From: Aspidiotus rigidus
Lineage: Eukaryota > Arthropoda > Insecta > Hemiptera > Diaspididae
Length of the DNA: 64,000 bases
Direction of reading: 5' to 3'
Assembly (NCBI GenBank): GCA_035079385.1
Contig: JAVHKY010000024.1
Span: 8,246,001-8,310,000, forward strand
In this document: positions 1 through 10,415 of the stretch, in pieces
Numbering within the stretch: the stretch's first letter is position 1
How the letters are laid out: each line of letters begins with the position of its first letter
The notes under the pieces: model-generated
Told to the model about the DNA's origin: nothing
The model's input: only the letters and a program-made list of their open reading frames with translations
Database searches by the model: none
Translations under genes and position numbers: made by a program

Positions 1-1435
1 GAGCCTATCGCCAGCCGTATATAAGGGAGACCATCGGGGGCACAGGTTGTCAATCATCATCGAAGAAGCTAATGAAGCGCCACCCGCGTCAGTCGAATCG
101 TAATCTTTTTGTAACGTAATTTAATCCGTAGATTTATAGCGGTTATAATCGTACTTTGTGTTTTATCCGATCGTGTAATTAAAATCAGTCATTTTGTCTA
201 AAAAGCCTAGTCTCATACGAGCAGAGATTCTTTTGCAGCATCGTTTTCATCTGACCAAGCTCCGCGGCTGGTCATCATATCCCCCTAGGTATTCCGCGTT
301 TAGTTTTTTTTTTTTTGGATGCTCGGGGTAAGGTCAGCGGGGCACCCGTAGAGGCTCACGTCCCTGAGGGGAATATACTATATCAAGGAGAATTCCCTTC
401 AGGGATCTGACGCACACGTGAGAGGCTAGCGATCCCCCTCGAGTATTCCACCTTTTTATGTCCCCTCTTCTTTTTCGAAATTCAATTTTTTTTTCTTTTC
501 TTTTTCTTTTCTTTCTTCCTCTTTGATACTCTCTTTCTTTTGTTTTCTTCCTTTTTTTTTGGAACTAAATTTCTCCCATTTTTACATATTATATTTTGTT
601 TGATTCGCGCAATGACTTTTCCTCCACTGTTTTCCTCTTAATTTAAATGATGTATCTCTGTGCCCAAGAAGTAGGGGGTGGGCTTTGTGAAAAAGTAATG
701 TTTGAAAAATGATTGTTTTAGAAGGAATTGTTGGCTAGGTCACTCAGTCCCTGATCTCTTTCACATTCCGATTATATTATAAATTTTTTTCGCTAGTTCC
801 TGGTTTTTTTTTTTTTTTTTTTTCAATTTTTCTTTTTTGTTTTATTTCTGTGACATTTTTGTTGTTTGATCATCGAATACACATGTTTACCGTCAATTTC
901 TGATTTTTTTTCCTTTTGTCTTTTCCTTTTTTTTAATATATAATAGTTGCTATTACAGAGTCATCAAGCTCAACAATCGCAAGCGTCGGTCGGATATGTT
1001 CGCTGTATTTCAACTAAAATCTGACTCGGAAAAGATCGCCGTCTAATATTGGGTGGGCGGGGTCTCTTTCTTAAAATCTAAAAAAAACTGCGCTCTTCCT
1101 CAAATTAATAGCGACAGGTTTCGGTGTTTCCCTATAAAAACATCGTGGCATCCCTGGACCAAAATTCTTTCCGTCTTGTTCCGATCTTCCTTTTCTCTGA
1201 TATTAATTTCACTAAATTTGAGAAGACGTCTCGAAAAAAGATACCGCAACACACCTCCCTCTTTCATTCCTTCCCCCTCAGCAATATACATATTATTATT
1301 TTTGTTTGTATGAGGTTTTACCCATTTCTGTAAGAAAAGCCTCCCCGTCATTTCTTCTAAAACTTCGAATTTGTTTTTCTATGTTCAATATTTCCTTGTG
1401 GTGGCCCTTTTTACGGATACGTCCTCAATCATACT
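1..1435. other. No gene recognised; T-rich tracts, possible LTR-like leader at the left edge
   Basis: I see no convincing coding exon here. A TATA-like motif (TATATAA, 18-24) is followed by ordinary mixed sequence, which could be the R/U5 part of a retroelement LTR cut by the window edge, but no partner LTR is visible. Positions about 470-560 and 790-930 are strongly pyrimidine-rich with long T runs. The short open frames at 1053-1351 overlap on both strands and have no family character. Confidence 0.4.
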
Positions 1436-1568
1436 GCAGCTACAGATATCTGATACCATATTCGTCTCATTGTTTTAGTCGGAATTGAGTATCACTGGGG
1501 CAATAATAGAAGACATAAGAAAATTTTAGATGCACAAACCCTTATACGAGTGATTGCTCCGTGTAAAA

Positions 1569-2174
1569 ATGAAAATTTTCATCGTTTGGTACCTGAGATG
1601 GATCATTCCTCCTGCAAGTTTTGTATGTGTTATAGCAGATGTGGACGAGGAGATCACAGACGATATATTTGCCCTAGACCTAATGTACCGAGAGCTTCAT
1701 CCTGGTAAGTGTTGCTTTACATCAACAGAGGGGTCTTTTTAGAGTTCTGTCATTTTGTCATTGATTACTTGATAAGGTTTCATACATGGACTGACAAATA
1801 GAAGAGAAAATTATTTCACCTTACATTCTCTGCTTCAGATTTGAAGAACATAAGTTGGCCTCTTGCAGAACAACTCACTTATGAACAGCACAAGAGCCTA
1901 TGTCATCAAATTCTTAAACAGATCACTTCACCGGAAGAGATCGACAAATATGAATACGAGGAGACAGAAGCAAGAACCTCGAATCTTACGCAACTGTCCC
2001 CTTTACTTTCAGGGGATAGGGTGTGAATATGTATCTGTGATTGTGTGCAAATACAATCACACTAAGATCTACCTTTGTAACAGAGATGAGAAACACGTTT
2101 TCCGGTTAGATCGTGACCAAGACAACATTTTCACGTTTAGAAGTGGTTTGCATCCTTACAAATTCGAAACTTAG
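1569..2174 (+). pseudogene. Small secreted-protein gene, copy A, frameshifted
   Basis: This is the paralogue of the intact gene at 33359-33974. Exon 1 (1569-1704) encodes a start Met and a hydrophobic signal peptide and ends at a GTAAGT donor in phase 1. Exon 2 begins at 1839 after a CAG acceptor. Near 1977 copy A lacks 11 bases present in copy B, which shifts the frame and gives an early stop at 2024-2026. The normal C-terminal frame is still readable downstream to the stop at 2172-2174, so the lesion looks young. The family is not recognised; the intact copy has five cysteines in its mature part. The reading as a pseudogene assumes no compensating splice; a donor just before the lesion could in principle rescue it. 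Confidence 0.75.
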
Positions 2175-2769
2175 ATTTAATTTCGCGTAAAATTTTTCAA
2201 TTGACAATAATTTCTTCAAATTTTCTTTATTGTCTATACCTCAAACTAATAAATAAAATAATTCGTCAAAGAAGAACTTTCTCAATTTTGTTGGAAAAAA
2301 TATTTTCGAATTTAAATTTTCAATGTTAGAATATTATGATGAAACAAAATTGATGAGAAAAGATATCGAGAAATTCATTGAAAATGGAATTCTAAGGTCT
2401 TTGGTGAACAAAATTAATCGAATATAATTCGAATAGAGGTAACTTAGTAGTTGAAGAAACGATTGTATCATTAAGATGAGATAGAAAAAGTTTGAGTTAT
2501 AAAATCATATTTTTTGTAAGCTGATAAATGAATGACCGACAGAAATTCCGCAACAAGAAAGAACTCATTACCTAATGATGGAGTCAATTCCCTTTGGATG
2601 AAGGTACACGCATTGTTCCTAGTATATCACTCTATTTTTCACAGACAACAACATAACTTAGCTACAAATGATGGTGAAACATTGTCTTCTTATTTTGTAG
2701 CCAAACCACACACAAAGATAGCCTACAATGATTATTTGATGAGGTGGACGGAGTGCACACCACTTTTCA

Positions 2770-2774
2770 TCGCT
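2770..2774. repeat. Target-site duplication, left (TCGCT)
   Basis: The 5-bp TCGCT directly before the 5' LTR is repeated at 10416-10420 directly after the 3' LTR. The uninterrupted paralogue at about 34616-34620 has it once. Five base pairs is a usual length for BEL/Pao integrases. Confidence 0.9.
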
Positions 2775-3587
2775 TGTCGAAAATGTTCGACTTGGCAAAC
2801 AAGTATCAGCGGGAGGTGGATCAGGTTTCGAGCAGGCTTCAACGGGATACCTGCTCTCAGGTAAAAACGGTCCCTAACTGCACCCTTTATACTTGTTTCC
2901 CAATGTCAAGCGATACGAACGGACGTTTCTTGTACTCGAATTTTTTACTTGCGTGCTCGATCAGTTGAAGTTTAATTTTAATATTTTTTCGTTGATTTGA
3001 AGATGCCGGAGACATTGCCAGTTATGGAGGTTAGTCAATTATTATTTATTACAGATCGGCGGTTACGGATTTTTCGGTGGATTTTACATCTTCTTTCTCG
3101 GACGGTCGGTTAGGTCGGTTAGGCCGGTTAGGCGGTTTCTTTGCATAAGATCTGTCTCACTTTATATCTCGGTCGGTCGGTTAAGAAACGGTAGCACTTT
3201 TGAGCTTTACTTTGGTCTCATTCTGTAGGTCTCTTACGGCGGCGGTTATAATTACTAACTGTACTGATGGACGTTTCTCTTTGTCCACAGGTAAGAAATA
3301 GAAGCGCCGTGCGCCACAAGAAGCATTATTATTTGCGAGATCCTATATGTTTCCTCATTATACGATAATATATTGTTTGTTCGATAATACATTGTTTGTT
3401 CGGTACTTGATGAATATTTATTCCACTGCGCATTGCATGTAAAATTAGATCCACGCACCCCCCCTTTCTTATTGTTGTGGTTAGACCCATTCCCCTTTCG
3501 GCTCGGTAATTACGAAAATGGCGGTTCTATTAGAAATTTCTTAGGAAATCCAACTCTGCTGGGGATCTGGGCCCAACTTTTACAACA
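2775..3587 (+). repeat. BEL/Pao 5' LTR
   Basis: 813 bp, TG...CA ends. It has a short GGTTAGG-type tandem near 3107-3135 where this LTR carries one more 9-bp unit than the 3' LTR (804 bp). No other difference was noticed on reading. Confidence 0.93.
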
Positions 3588-3589
3588 AG

Positions 3590-3607
3590 TGGTAGCAGAG
3601 CGTGGTT
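3590..3607 (+). promoter_or_regulatory. Primer binding site
   Basis: TGGTAGCAGAGC follows the 5' LTR after two bases. TGG is the complement of the tRNA CCA end, and the following bases fit, from memory, the 3' acceptor stem of initiator tRNA-Met of insects (12 contiguous matches, then a partial match). The tRNA identity is an inference. Confidence 0.6.
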
Positions 3608-5123
3608 GTGCTAACGTTTGAGCCAACGGTAGGCTATCGGTTGTAAGCGGTAGTGCCAATGGTGGCAATGCGGTATTTGACGGCGGCTTTTACTCGGTGC
3701 GCTGCGCGGTAGCCTCGGTGTTCCGCGTGACTGCTATATATTTGTTCCGCAGAATAGATGCGGCAGCTTGAATGCTTATATAGGAAATATTTGGTAGAAA
3801 TCGATTGTTATAGAATATCCTGGGTGTAAACAAGGTCGGTTCGGTGGTTTATTTCAAAAGGAACATAGGTCTGAGGGGTATATAATTTGGTAGTCCGTTC
3901 TAGGCCTGCAGTTATTGTAGAGTTCTGCAGGGACGACCTCTCAAATATAATACCTTTCTTGCGGTTTAGAACTCCATACAATACGGTCAATATAATCATT
4001 GCTTGGGATGATTCTCAGGTGCACCTGCAATTGTTGTGAACACCCCTTTGTGCTAGTAAGAGTGACAATGCGGTTGCAAACATTGTTGCTACGAACGCAA
4101 GGATATCAAGTTTGGAATCATGAGTCAATAGGTAGGAAGATTCAAATCTAAAAATTTGCCATGTACTGAAAAAGGTGTCGAGCAACCCCAGAATGAATAG
4201 TCTTGTTTTGGGTATGTAGGCGGCGGTATACAGCAGAGATAGGTGGACTATCATCTTACGTGCTCGGCTGTCAAATTGTCACTTGTTTCTCTTTCTCCCT
4301 TTCCACTTTCTTTTCGTTTCCTTTGCCCTGTCTAGTGGGATGCTCTCAGTTTCAAGGGATTGAGTGCGGACCTAAACCATTCCCATTATGGGGTGGGGGT
4401 GGTGGAAGTCTATATCTGCTCCCTTGGATGCTGTCGGTAATTTTGCTTGGTCCTTTCTCGCGCAGGAGGAGGACGGAAGGGAAACTTTCCAGCTGGCACC
4501 TGCTACAGTGCGTGCCGTATAGTAATTTTCCTGCTACGGTATTAGTGGTTGAGAGTTCTCTATTCGATAAAGTCTAAACGGATATGCACTGCAAACTACT
4601 GTAATTTTCTTGCTGAAGATATGAGTCTGCTTGCAGTTGCTCTTGGAAACTCTACATGGCTTCTAAAGTTGAAGTCTCTGGTTGTGTGCCTTTCTTGAGC
4701 AGTGATGCACTTTATGACGGGGTCGGATACCTCAGTGTGAAAAGGTGCTCAAGATGATCTATACAGCTCCTAGAGCTACGGGTCACCCGGCGCCTGCGGT
4801 GGTGCCGGGGTTAGTTAGGATTAGTGGGAACACATCACATGGTGATACTTCTCAGTTCGGCTGCGCATTCAGTGACAATCTACGGTTCCTGAGTCATAAC
4901 AGTGAGTCTTTGCTCGGCTAGACACTGGACAAAATGGCAGTACCGGTGTTTATTACGACTGCTACAGTACATGGAACGGCCAAGTGCGGATCACTTGGTC
5001 ATGCGGTTTATTAAGGAGGCCTCCGTCTGTTCTGAAATAGTATGGATGTTCTTATATCTTCCTCCCTACCACTCATACTCGGTGACATTTCCTATTTTCT
5101 AATCTTACGGTTTTGGCGGAAAA
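3608..5123 (+). other. BEL/Pao leader without recognisable capsid gene
   Basis: About 1.5 kb lies between the primer site and the pol frame. BEL/Pao elements normally encode an N-terminal gag/DUF1759 capsid part here, ahead of the zinc knuckles. The longest plus-strand frame (4203-4577) is low-complexity with hydrophobic and glycine runs and does not resemble it. Either the capsid part was lost or replaced, or it is split by introns or decay that I cannot follow. Confidence 0.6.
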
Positions 5124-8100
5124 ATGGTTACAAAGAAATTCCGGTCGCGAGAGTGTGTCTTCTGCAAGCTCCCGCATAAATCAGAAGCTTGCCGGAAGGC
5201 GTCGGAGACTCAGGCGCGTCGAGATTATCTCATGAAAAATCGAAGATGTTATATATGCCTATCAGACTTGCACCTAAGTGCGGGCTGTCCGGATCGGGTA
5301 AAATGCTCTAAGTGCAATAACGGATTCCAACATGTCGCGATCTGCAATGGCGGATCTAGTAAGTCTACTACGGCGACATCTGGAACTACGGGTAAGTGTA
5401 CAACGTTTTTACAGACGTTTACTAGTGGTGTACAGCACGCCAGTGAGAGGCTAACGGTGAGAGGCTTTCTAGATCCTGGTAGTGATACATCTTATGTAGA
5501 GCACGGGCTCTTGCGGCGGTTAGGAGTTCAACCAGGACCACCTAGGTTCCTGGGAGTTCAAGGTTTCGGTTCAGCATCAACTACCTCGGTACAGGTACAA
5601 GATGTACGTCTCATTTTAATTGATCGGTATGGGAGGACGCATTCAGCTCATTTTTTAGCAATTGACTGTCTGGCTGGTCATCTTAAGGTGGCCCCTCCTC
5701 CTGCTATAGTAGGGGACTCACTTCCGTCCGGATGGAAGTATGCGGACCCTCATTTGTTCTCCAAAAATCAGGCAAGAATAGAGGTGCTATTAGGTGGTGA
5801 GGTTTATTATGACTTTGTGAACATAAACGGCAATTGTAGGTTGGACAGCGGTTTAGTCCTTTTAAAATCGGTTTTTGGCTGGGTGCCAGCGGGTAGCGCT
5901 AATCTTATAGTCGAGAATGAAACTCAGACGGTCGGTCAAACTTTAGTTTCGGCAGGGCAATTACAATCGGATAGTTCGGATCCTAACTCAAAGGAATTAA
6001 ATATGTTGTTGAAAGGTCTGTGGGACCTGGAGACGCTAGGTATAAAGATGTCTGAATTCACAGATATATCAGTGGCAATTATTGACCAATTTCGAGCGAC
6101 TTATCGGATTGAGGGAAATAGGTTTGTTGTATTCTGGCCTTGGAAACGGCCCAAGGAGGAACTGAACATTCCTACTAATTATCGGTTATGTGTTGCTCGT
6201 CTAAAAAACACATTGAAAACGTGCTCAATGGAGGTTAAGAGGATGTGCGACGAAAAATTTCGGGAGCAACAAGCGGATGGAACTATTGAGCTGGTGACTG
6301 GGCAGAGTCATCATGCTAAACATTACCTTCCTTTTCGGCCTATTATAAAGGAGGGAAAATTGAGAATTGTTTATGACGCATCGGCAAAGACACAGTCGGG
6401 TCAGAGTCTGAATGATTTTCTTCATGCAGGACCATCATTAACTCAAAGTCTAGTGGGACAATTGATATCGTTTCGGCTTAGGGCTATAGGGTTGACGTCG
6501 GATATTGAAAAGGCCTTTCTTCGAGTAGGACTTGACGAAAGTGAACAAGGTGTAGTCAGGTTTCTTTGGGTTGAAGACTACAATCGACCAATAGACGGAC
6601 AAATTAAGACATTTCGGTTTAAAAGGGTACCATTCGGTGTGGTTTCATCCCCGTTTCTGCTCAACATGGTGATGCAAGAAATGTTTGCGATAGAACTACA
6701 GTCGGGAAGTGAAGATAAGGAAATTTATTTAAAATTGCGGAACTCATTTTATGTTGACAATCTTGTAATGAGTGTCGATACGGTAGAAGAGGCGGAACGG
6801 GTATTTAGGTGTTCCACAAGTTTATTACAAAAATCGGGTATGAACTTGCGGGACTGGACTTCTAATAATCCAGAGTTTTGTCGGTCCTTACCTGCGGAAT
6901 CAGCTAAGGAAAACTCACAAACGGTAAAGATGTTGGGGTTAAAGTGGGATAGAGAGGCGGATACCCTCTACTTGAATATTAAAGAGGAATCGGAGCCTAA
7001 GTATTGGACTAAAAGGGCACTTCTTTCGGCAACGGCACAAATTTTTGACCCTTTAGGCTATTTTTCTCCTTGCGAGTTGGCTTTCAAATTGCTCATACAA
7101 GAGTGTTGGGCCAATAAGATCACATGGGATGAACCTCTTCCTAGTAGTCTGACAGCTCGGGTACGGAAATTAATGGTTGAAAGAGCAGAGATGTTAAAGG
7201 TCCCTGTACCTCGGCGGATTTGGAGCACTGCGAGCGGGAATTGCAGTTATCAGCTCCATGTGTTTTGCGATGCTTCGCGGAAAGCATACGGGTGTGCGGC
7301 ATATCTGATAAAAAAGAATAGTCGTACTCAGTGTAGCAATTCCGGCTTGTTATACACTAAATCACGGCTAGCACCTTGTAGACAGCAGGGTTCGGAACAG
7401 ATTGGTGGTAAATATGTCAGACCAAATTCTAAACAGGCTAAACGGAGGACTGTCCGGATGGCAGAACAATCAACTATTAGAGATTCACAGGAAGGGAATC
7501 GGTCTATCCCCCAACTTGAATTGTTAGGAGCTACTTGCGGGGCTCGTATAATAAGGTTCCTACTTCCCTTGTTGGAAGAGAAGGGAATTTCGGTAGAACA
7601 TTCTTTCTTGTGGACGGACGCAACAACAATATTGCAGTGGCTACATTCTGTTATGGTGCTACCGCAGTTTGTAACTAAGCGTATACAAGAAATTAAAGAG
7701 GTACCCAATTGTACGGTTTGTTATGTACCAACGGCTCAAAACCCTGCAGATTATCTTACTCGCGGCAAAACTGTAAGAGAAATCACAGGTAACAATTCAT
7801 GGTGGTACGGACCTGAGTGGCTTTCACATCCGGATAAATGGCCTCAGACCCCAGTCACCACTACTCCTTATTCTACAGCAACGGCTGTTACCTTGTTATC
7901 ATCGTTGGTTACTACTAAAACAGCAACTAACAGTGTCGGCCTTCTTTCTGACGCGTTAGAAAAAAGGTATCTACACTGGGATTGCTACATCCGGACATTC
8001 TCCAAGTTGCGGCAGGGAATACTGAAAGGAAGGTTGCCTAAATATAACCCTATAGACGAATCAAAACGGTCGGAAATTGCTTTACTCAAAGCTTTACAGT

Positions 8101-9581
8101 TGAAATATTTCGCGAGGGAAATAATACAACTTCAGAACAATTGTCAACCCAACCCTCAATTAGATCTTTTCTTAGACGAAAACGGGTTAATTCGGTGCAG
8201 GGGTCGGTTACTCCATGCTAATCTACCTTGGGATTCAATTCACCCAATCTTACTGCCTCGGGAAAGCCGGTTAGTGGAGGTATTACTGAACACTATCCAT
8301 CGGAAAAATATCCACTTAGGAGCGGCTCACCTTCTAGCCAAATTTCGGGAAAAATTTTGGATCAGTAAGGGAAGAGCCAAGGTAAACAGTATTGTGAAGC
8401 GGTGTAAATGGTGTCGACGGATAACGGGAGGCCCCTTTAAAACTCCGCCTATGCCCGCTCTGCCCAAAGTAAGGGTTGCGGATGTTGCGGCCTTTATGCA
8501 TACAGGTTTAGATTGTTTCGGCCCTTTTTATGTAACTAAACCTCATTCGGACAAAACTGTGAAAGTCTACGGAGTGATATTCACGTGTTTAGTGGTCAGA
8601 GCCATTCATTTGGAACTAGTCGAAAATCTGAGTGCAGATCAGTTTCTCCTAGCGTTTATTAGATTTACCAGTCGGCGGGGTAAACCATCATTTGTACTAA
8701 GTGATAACGGGACAAATTTTACCTTTGCTCAACCTTTAATTAGCAAAAGGGTAAATTTACATGAGGTAAAAATTCTCGACCCCAAAGTTCGGTCACACTT
8801 CATCTCGGAACGCATACAATGGTCCTTCACCCCAAGCTTGGCCCCCTGGTACGGGGGTGGGTACGAACGACTTATAGGTTGCGTAAAGGTAAGCCTTTCT
8901 AAGGCGCTCGGCAAGTCTTTAGTCAGTTTCACTACTTTAATGACAATCTTCTGCAAGGTCGAAGATTTAGTGAACAGTCGGCCATTAACATACGTGTCAT
9001 CGGAAGACACTATAGTTCCTCTAACACCCAATCATTTCTTACGCCTACGGGACGTCAATGTCACTGACGAGGCAGAAATAGATTTGACTAAGGTGTCTCC
9101 AAGTTCGGAAAATTTAGTAGCGGCGGTACAGGTGGCAAAGGAGGTCTTAGCAATCTTTCGGGAGACTTTCCATAGCCAATATTTATTAGCGCTTCGGCAG
9201 GTTCATAAGTCATCTCACTACAACACTAGAAGTTCGGTCGATTTTAAGCCAACCCCAGGAACGGTGGTCCTGATTAGGGAAGGTTTAGCACCCCGATCTC
9301 AGTGGCCGGTCGGAATTGTAAAACAGGTGGACCCGAGGGGAGCAATAGCTCAGGTCCAGGTCAATCAGGTCAAAGGAGATCAGGTGAAACAAGTCACTCT
9401 ACAACGGCCGGTGTCAAAATTATATCCCTTTGAAATACCTGATCAGCCAACCCCTACTAGGGATACACCAAAGGTAACGGAATCCCAATCCAAATCTCAA
9501 TCGGAGGCGTCCAATTCTTTGGCAGGGGATGAACGGACGGAATCAGACACCCCTGAGCCTAAACGGCGGCGGCGGCACTGA
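5124..9581 (+). CDS. pol: BEL/Pao Pol polyprotein (zinc knuckles, protease, RT, RNase H, integrase), 1485 aa
   Basis: An uninterrupted frame. Three zinc-knuckle-like motifs lie at about residues 11-23, 42-55 and 61-74 (CX2CX3HX4C and variants). The protease signature is DPGSD at 117-121. Reverse transcriptase spans about 410-570, with the palm motif reading YVDN near 543 where many families have YVDD. Pao-type RNase H has acidic residues in CDAS (about 715) and WTDA (about 832). Integrase has an HHCC-like zinc-binding part (about 1058-1100), then Asp in DCFGPF (about 1129), Asp in SDNGTNF (about 1193) and Glu in GGGYERL (about 1244). The C-terminal part is DUF5641-like. The first Met lies just before the zinc knuckles, so the capsid is not in this frame; upstream initiation or splicing cannot be excluded. 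All integrase catalytic residues are present. Confidence 0.93.
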   Translation: MVTKKFRSRECVFCKLPHKSEACRKASETQARRDYLMKNRRCYICLSDLHLSAGCPDRVKCSKCNNGFQHVAICNGGSSKSTTATSGTTGKCTTFLQTFTSGVQHASERLTVRGFLDPGSDTSYVEHGLLRRLGVQPGPPRFLGVQGFGSASTTSVQVQDVRLILIDRYGRTHSAHFLAIDCLAGHLKVAPPPAIVGDSLPSGWKYADPHLFSKNQARIEVLLGGEVYYDFVNINGNCRLDSGLVLLKSVFGWVPAGSANLIVENETQTVGQTLVSAGQLQSDSSDPNSKELNMLLKGLWDLETLGIKMSEFTDISVAIIDQFRATYRIEGNRFVVFWPWKRPKEELNIPTNYRLCVARLKNTLKTCSMEVKRMCDEKFREQQADGTIELVTGQSHHAKHYLPFRPIIKEGKLRIVYDASAKTQSGQSLNDFLHAGPSLTQSLVGQLISFRLRAIGLTSDIEKAFLRVGLDESEQGVVRFLWVEDYNRPIDGQIKTFRFKRVPFGVVSSPFLLNMVMQEMFAIELQSGSEDKEIYLKLRNSFYVDNLVMSVDTVEEAERVFRCSTSLLQKSGMNLRDWTSNNPEFCRSLPAESAKENSQTVKMLGLKWDREADTLYLNIKEESEPKYWTKRALLSATAQIFDPLGYFSPCELAFKLLIQECWANKITWDEPLPSSLTARVRKLMVERAEMLKVPVPRRIWSTASGNCSYQLHVFCDASRKAYGCAAYLIKKNSRTQCSNSGLLYTKSRLAPCRQQGSEQIGGKYVRPNSKQAKRRTVRMAEQSTIRDSQEGNRSIPQLELLGATCGARIIRFLLPLLEEKGISVEHSFLWTDATTILQWLHSVMVLPQFVTKRIQEIKEVPNCTVCYVPTAQNPADYLTRGKTVREITGNNSWWYGPEWLSHPDKWPQTPVTTTPYSTATAVTLLSSLVTTKTATNSVGLLSDALEKRYLHWDCYIRTFSKLRQGILKGRLPKYNPIDESKRSEIALLKALQLKYFAREIIQLQNNCQPNPQLDLFLDENGLIRCRGRLLHANLPWDSIHPILLPRESRLVEVLLNTIHRKNIHLGAAHLLAKFREKFWISKGRAKVNSIVKRCKWCRRITGGPFKTPPMPALPKVRVADVAAFMHTGLDCFGPFYVTKPHSDKTVKVYGVIFTCLVVRAIHLELVENLSADQFLLAFIRFTSRRGKPSFVLSDNGTNFTFAQPLISKRVNLHEVKILDPKVRSHFISERIQWSFTPSLAPWYGGGYERLIGCVKVSLSKALGKSLVSFTTLMTIFCKVEDLVNSRPLTYVSSEDTIVPLTPNHFLRLRDVNVTDEAEIDLTKVSPSSENLVAAVQVAKEVLAIFRETFHSQYLLALRQVHKSSHYNTRSSVDFKPTPGTVVLIREGLAPRSQWPVGIVKQVDPRGAIAQVQVNQVKGDQVKQVTLQRPVSKLYPFEIPDQPTPTRDTPKVTESQSKSQSEASNSLAGDERTESDTPEPKRRRRH

Positions 9582-9611
9582 TGACCTGGCGGTCATTTTC
9601 CCCGGGGGCAG

Positions 9612-10415
9612 TGTCGAAAATGTTCGACTTGGCAAACAAGTATCAGCGGGAGGTGGATCAGGTTTCGAGCAGGCTTCAACGGGATACCTGCTCTCAGGTA
9701 AAAACGGTCCCTAACTGCACCCTTTATACTTGTTTCCCAATGTCAAGCGATACGAACGGACGTTTCTTGTACTCGAATTTTTTACTTGCGTGCTCGATCA
9801 GTTGAAGTTTAATTTTAATATTTTTTCGTTGATTTGAAGATGCCGGAGACATTGCCAGTTATGGAGGTTAGTCAATTATTATTTATTACAGATCGGCGGT
9901 TACGGATTTTTCGGTGGATTTTACATCTTCTTTCTCGGACGGTCGGTTAGGTCGGTTAGGCGGTTTCTTTGCATAAGATCTGTCTCACTTTATATCTCGG
10001 TCGGTCGGTTAAGAAACGGTAGCACTTTTGAGCTTTACTTTGGTCTCATTCTGTAGGTCTCTTACGGCGGCGGTTATAATTACTAACTGTACTGATGGAC
10101 GTTTCTCTTTGTCCACAGGTAAGAAATAGAAGCGCCGTGCGCCACAAGAAGCATTATTATTTGCGAGATCCTATATGTTTCCTCATTATACGATAATATA
10201 TTGTTTGTTCGATAATACATTGTTTGTTCGGTACTTGATGAATATTTATTCCACTGCGCATTGCATGTAAAATTAGATCCACGCACCCCCCCTTTCTTAT
10301 TGTTGTGGTTAGACCCATTCCCCTTTCGGCTCGGTAATTACGAAAATGGCGGTTCTATTAGAAATTTCTTAGGAAATCCAACTCTGCTGGGGATCTGGGC
10401 CCAACTTTTACAACA
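9612..10415 (+). repeat. BEL/Pao 3' LTR
   Basis: 804 bp, matching the 5' LTR except for one missing 9-bp unit in the GGTTAGG tandem. It is preceded by a short purine-rich CGGGGGCAG (about 9603-9611) that may act as the plus-strand primer; it is a poor polypurine tract. Confidence 0.93.

Larger units (their letters stand above)
1436..2774. repeat. Segmental duplication copy A, left part (interrupted)
   Basis: This block matches 33199-34619 nearly base for base, with small indels. The match starts at the GCAGCTACAG motif (about 1436 in A, 33199 in B). It carries the broken secreted-protein gene and its 3' flank, and it stops exactly where the BEL/Pao element is inserted. The duplicated block resumes at 10416. 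Confidence 0.9.
2775..10415 (+). mobile_element. BEL/Pao-type LTR retrotransposon, complete with TSD
   Basis: The element is 7.6 kb, with LTRs at 2775-3587 and 9612-10415 that begin TGTCG and end ACAACA. They appear identical apart from one 9-bp unit. A tRNA-primer-like site starts at 3590. One long frame (5124-9581) encodes zinc knuckles, aspartic protease, reverse transcriptase, RNase H and integrase in BEL/Pao order. A 5-bp TSD flanks it, and the empty site is seen in the paralogous locus at 34620. Near-identical LTRs point to a recent insertion. The part that should encode capsid (3608-5123) has no recognisable gag. Confidence 0.93.
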
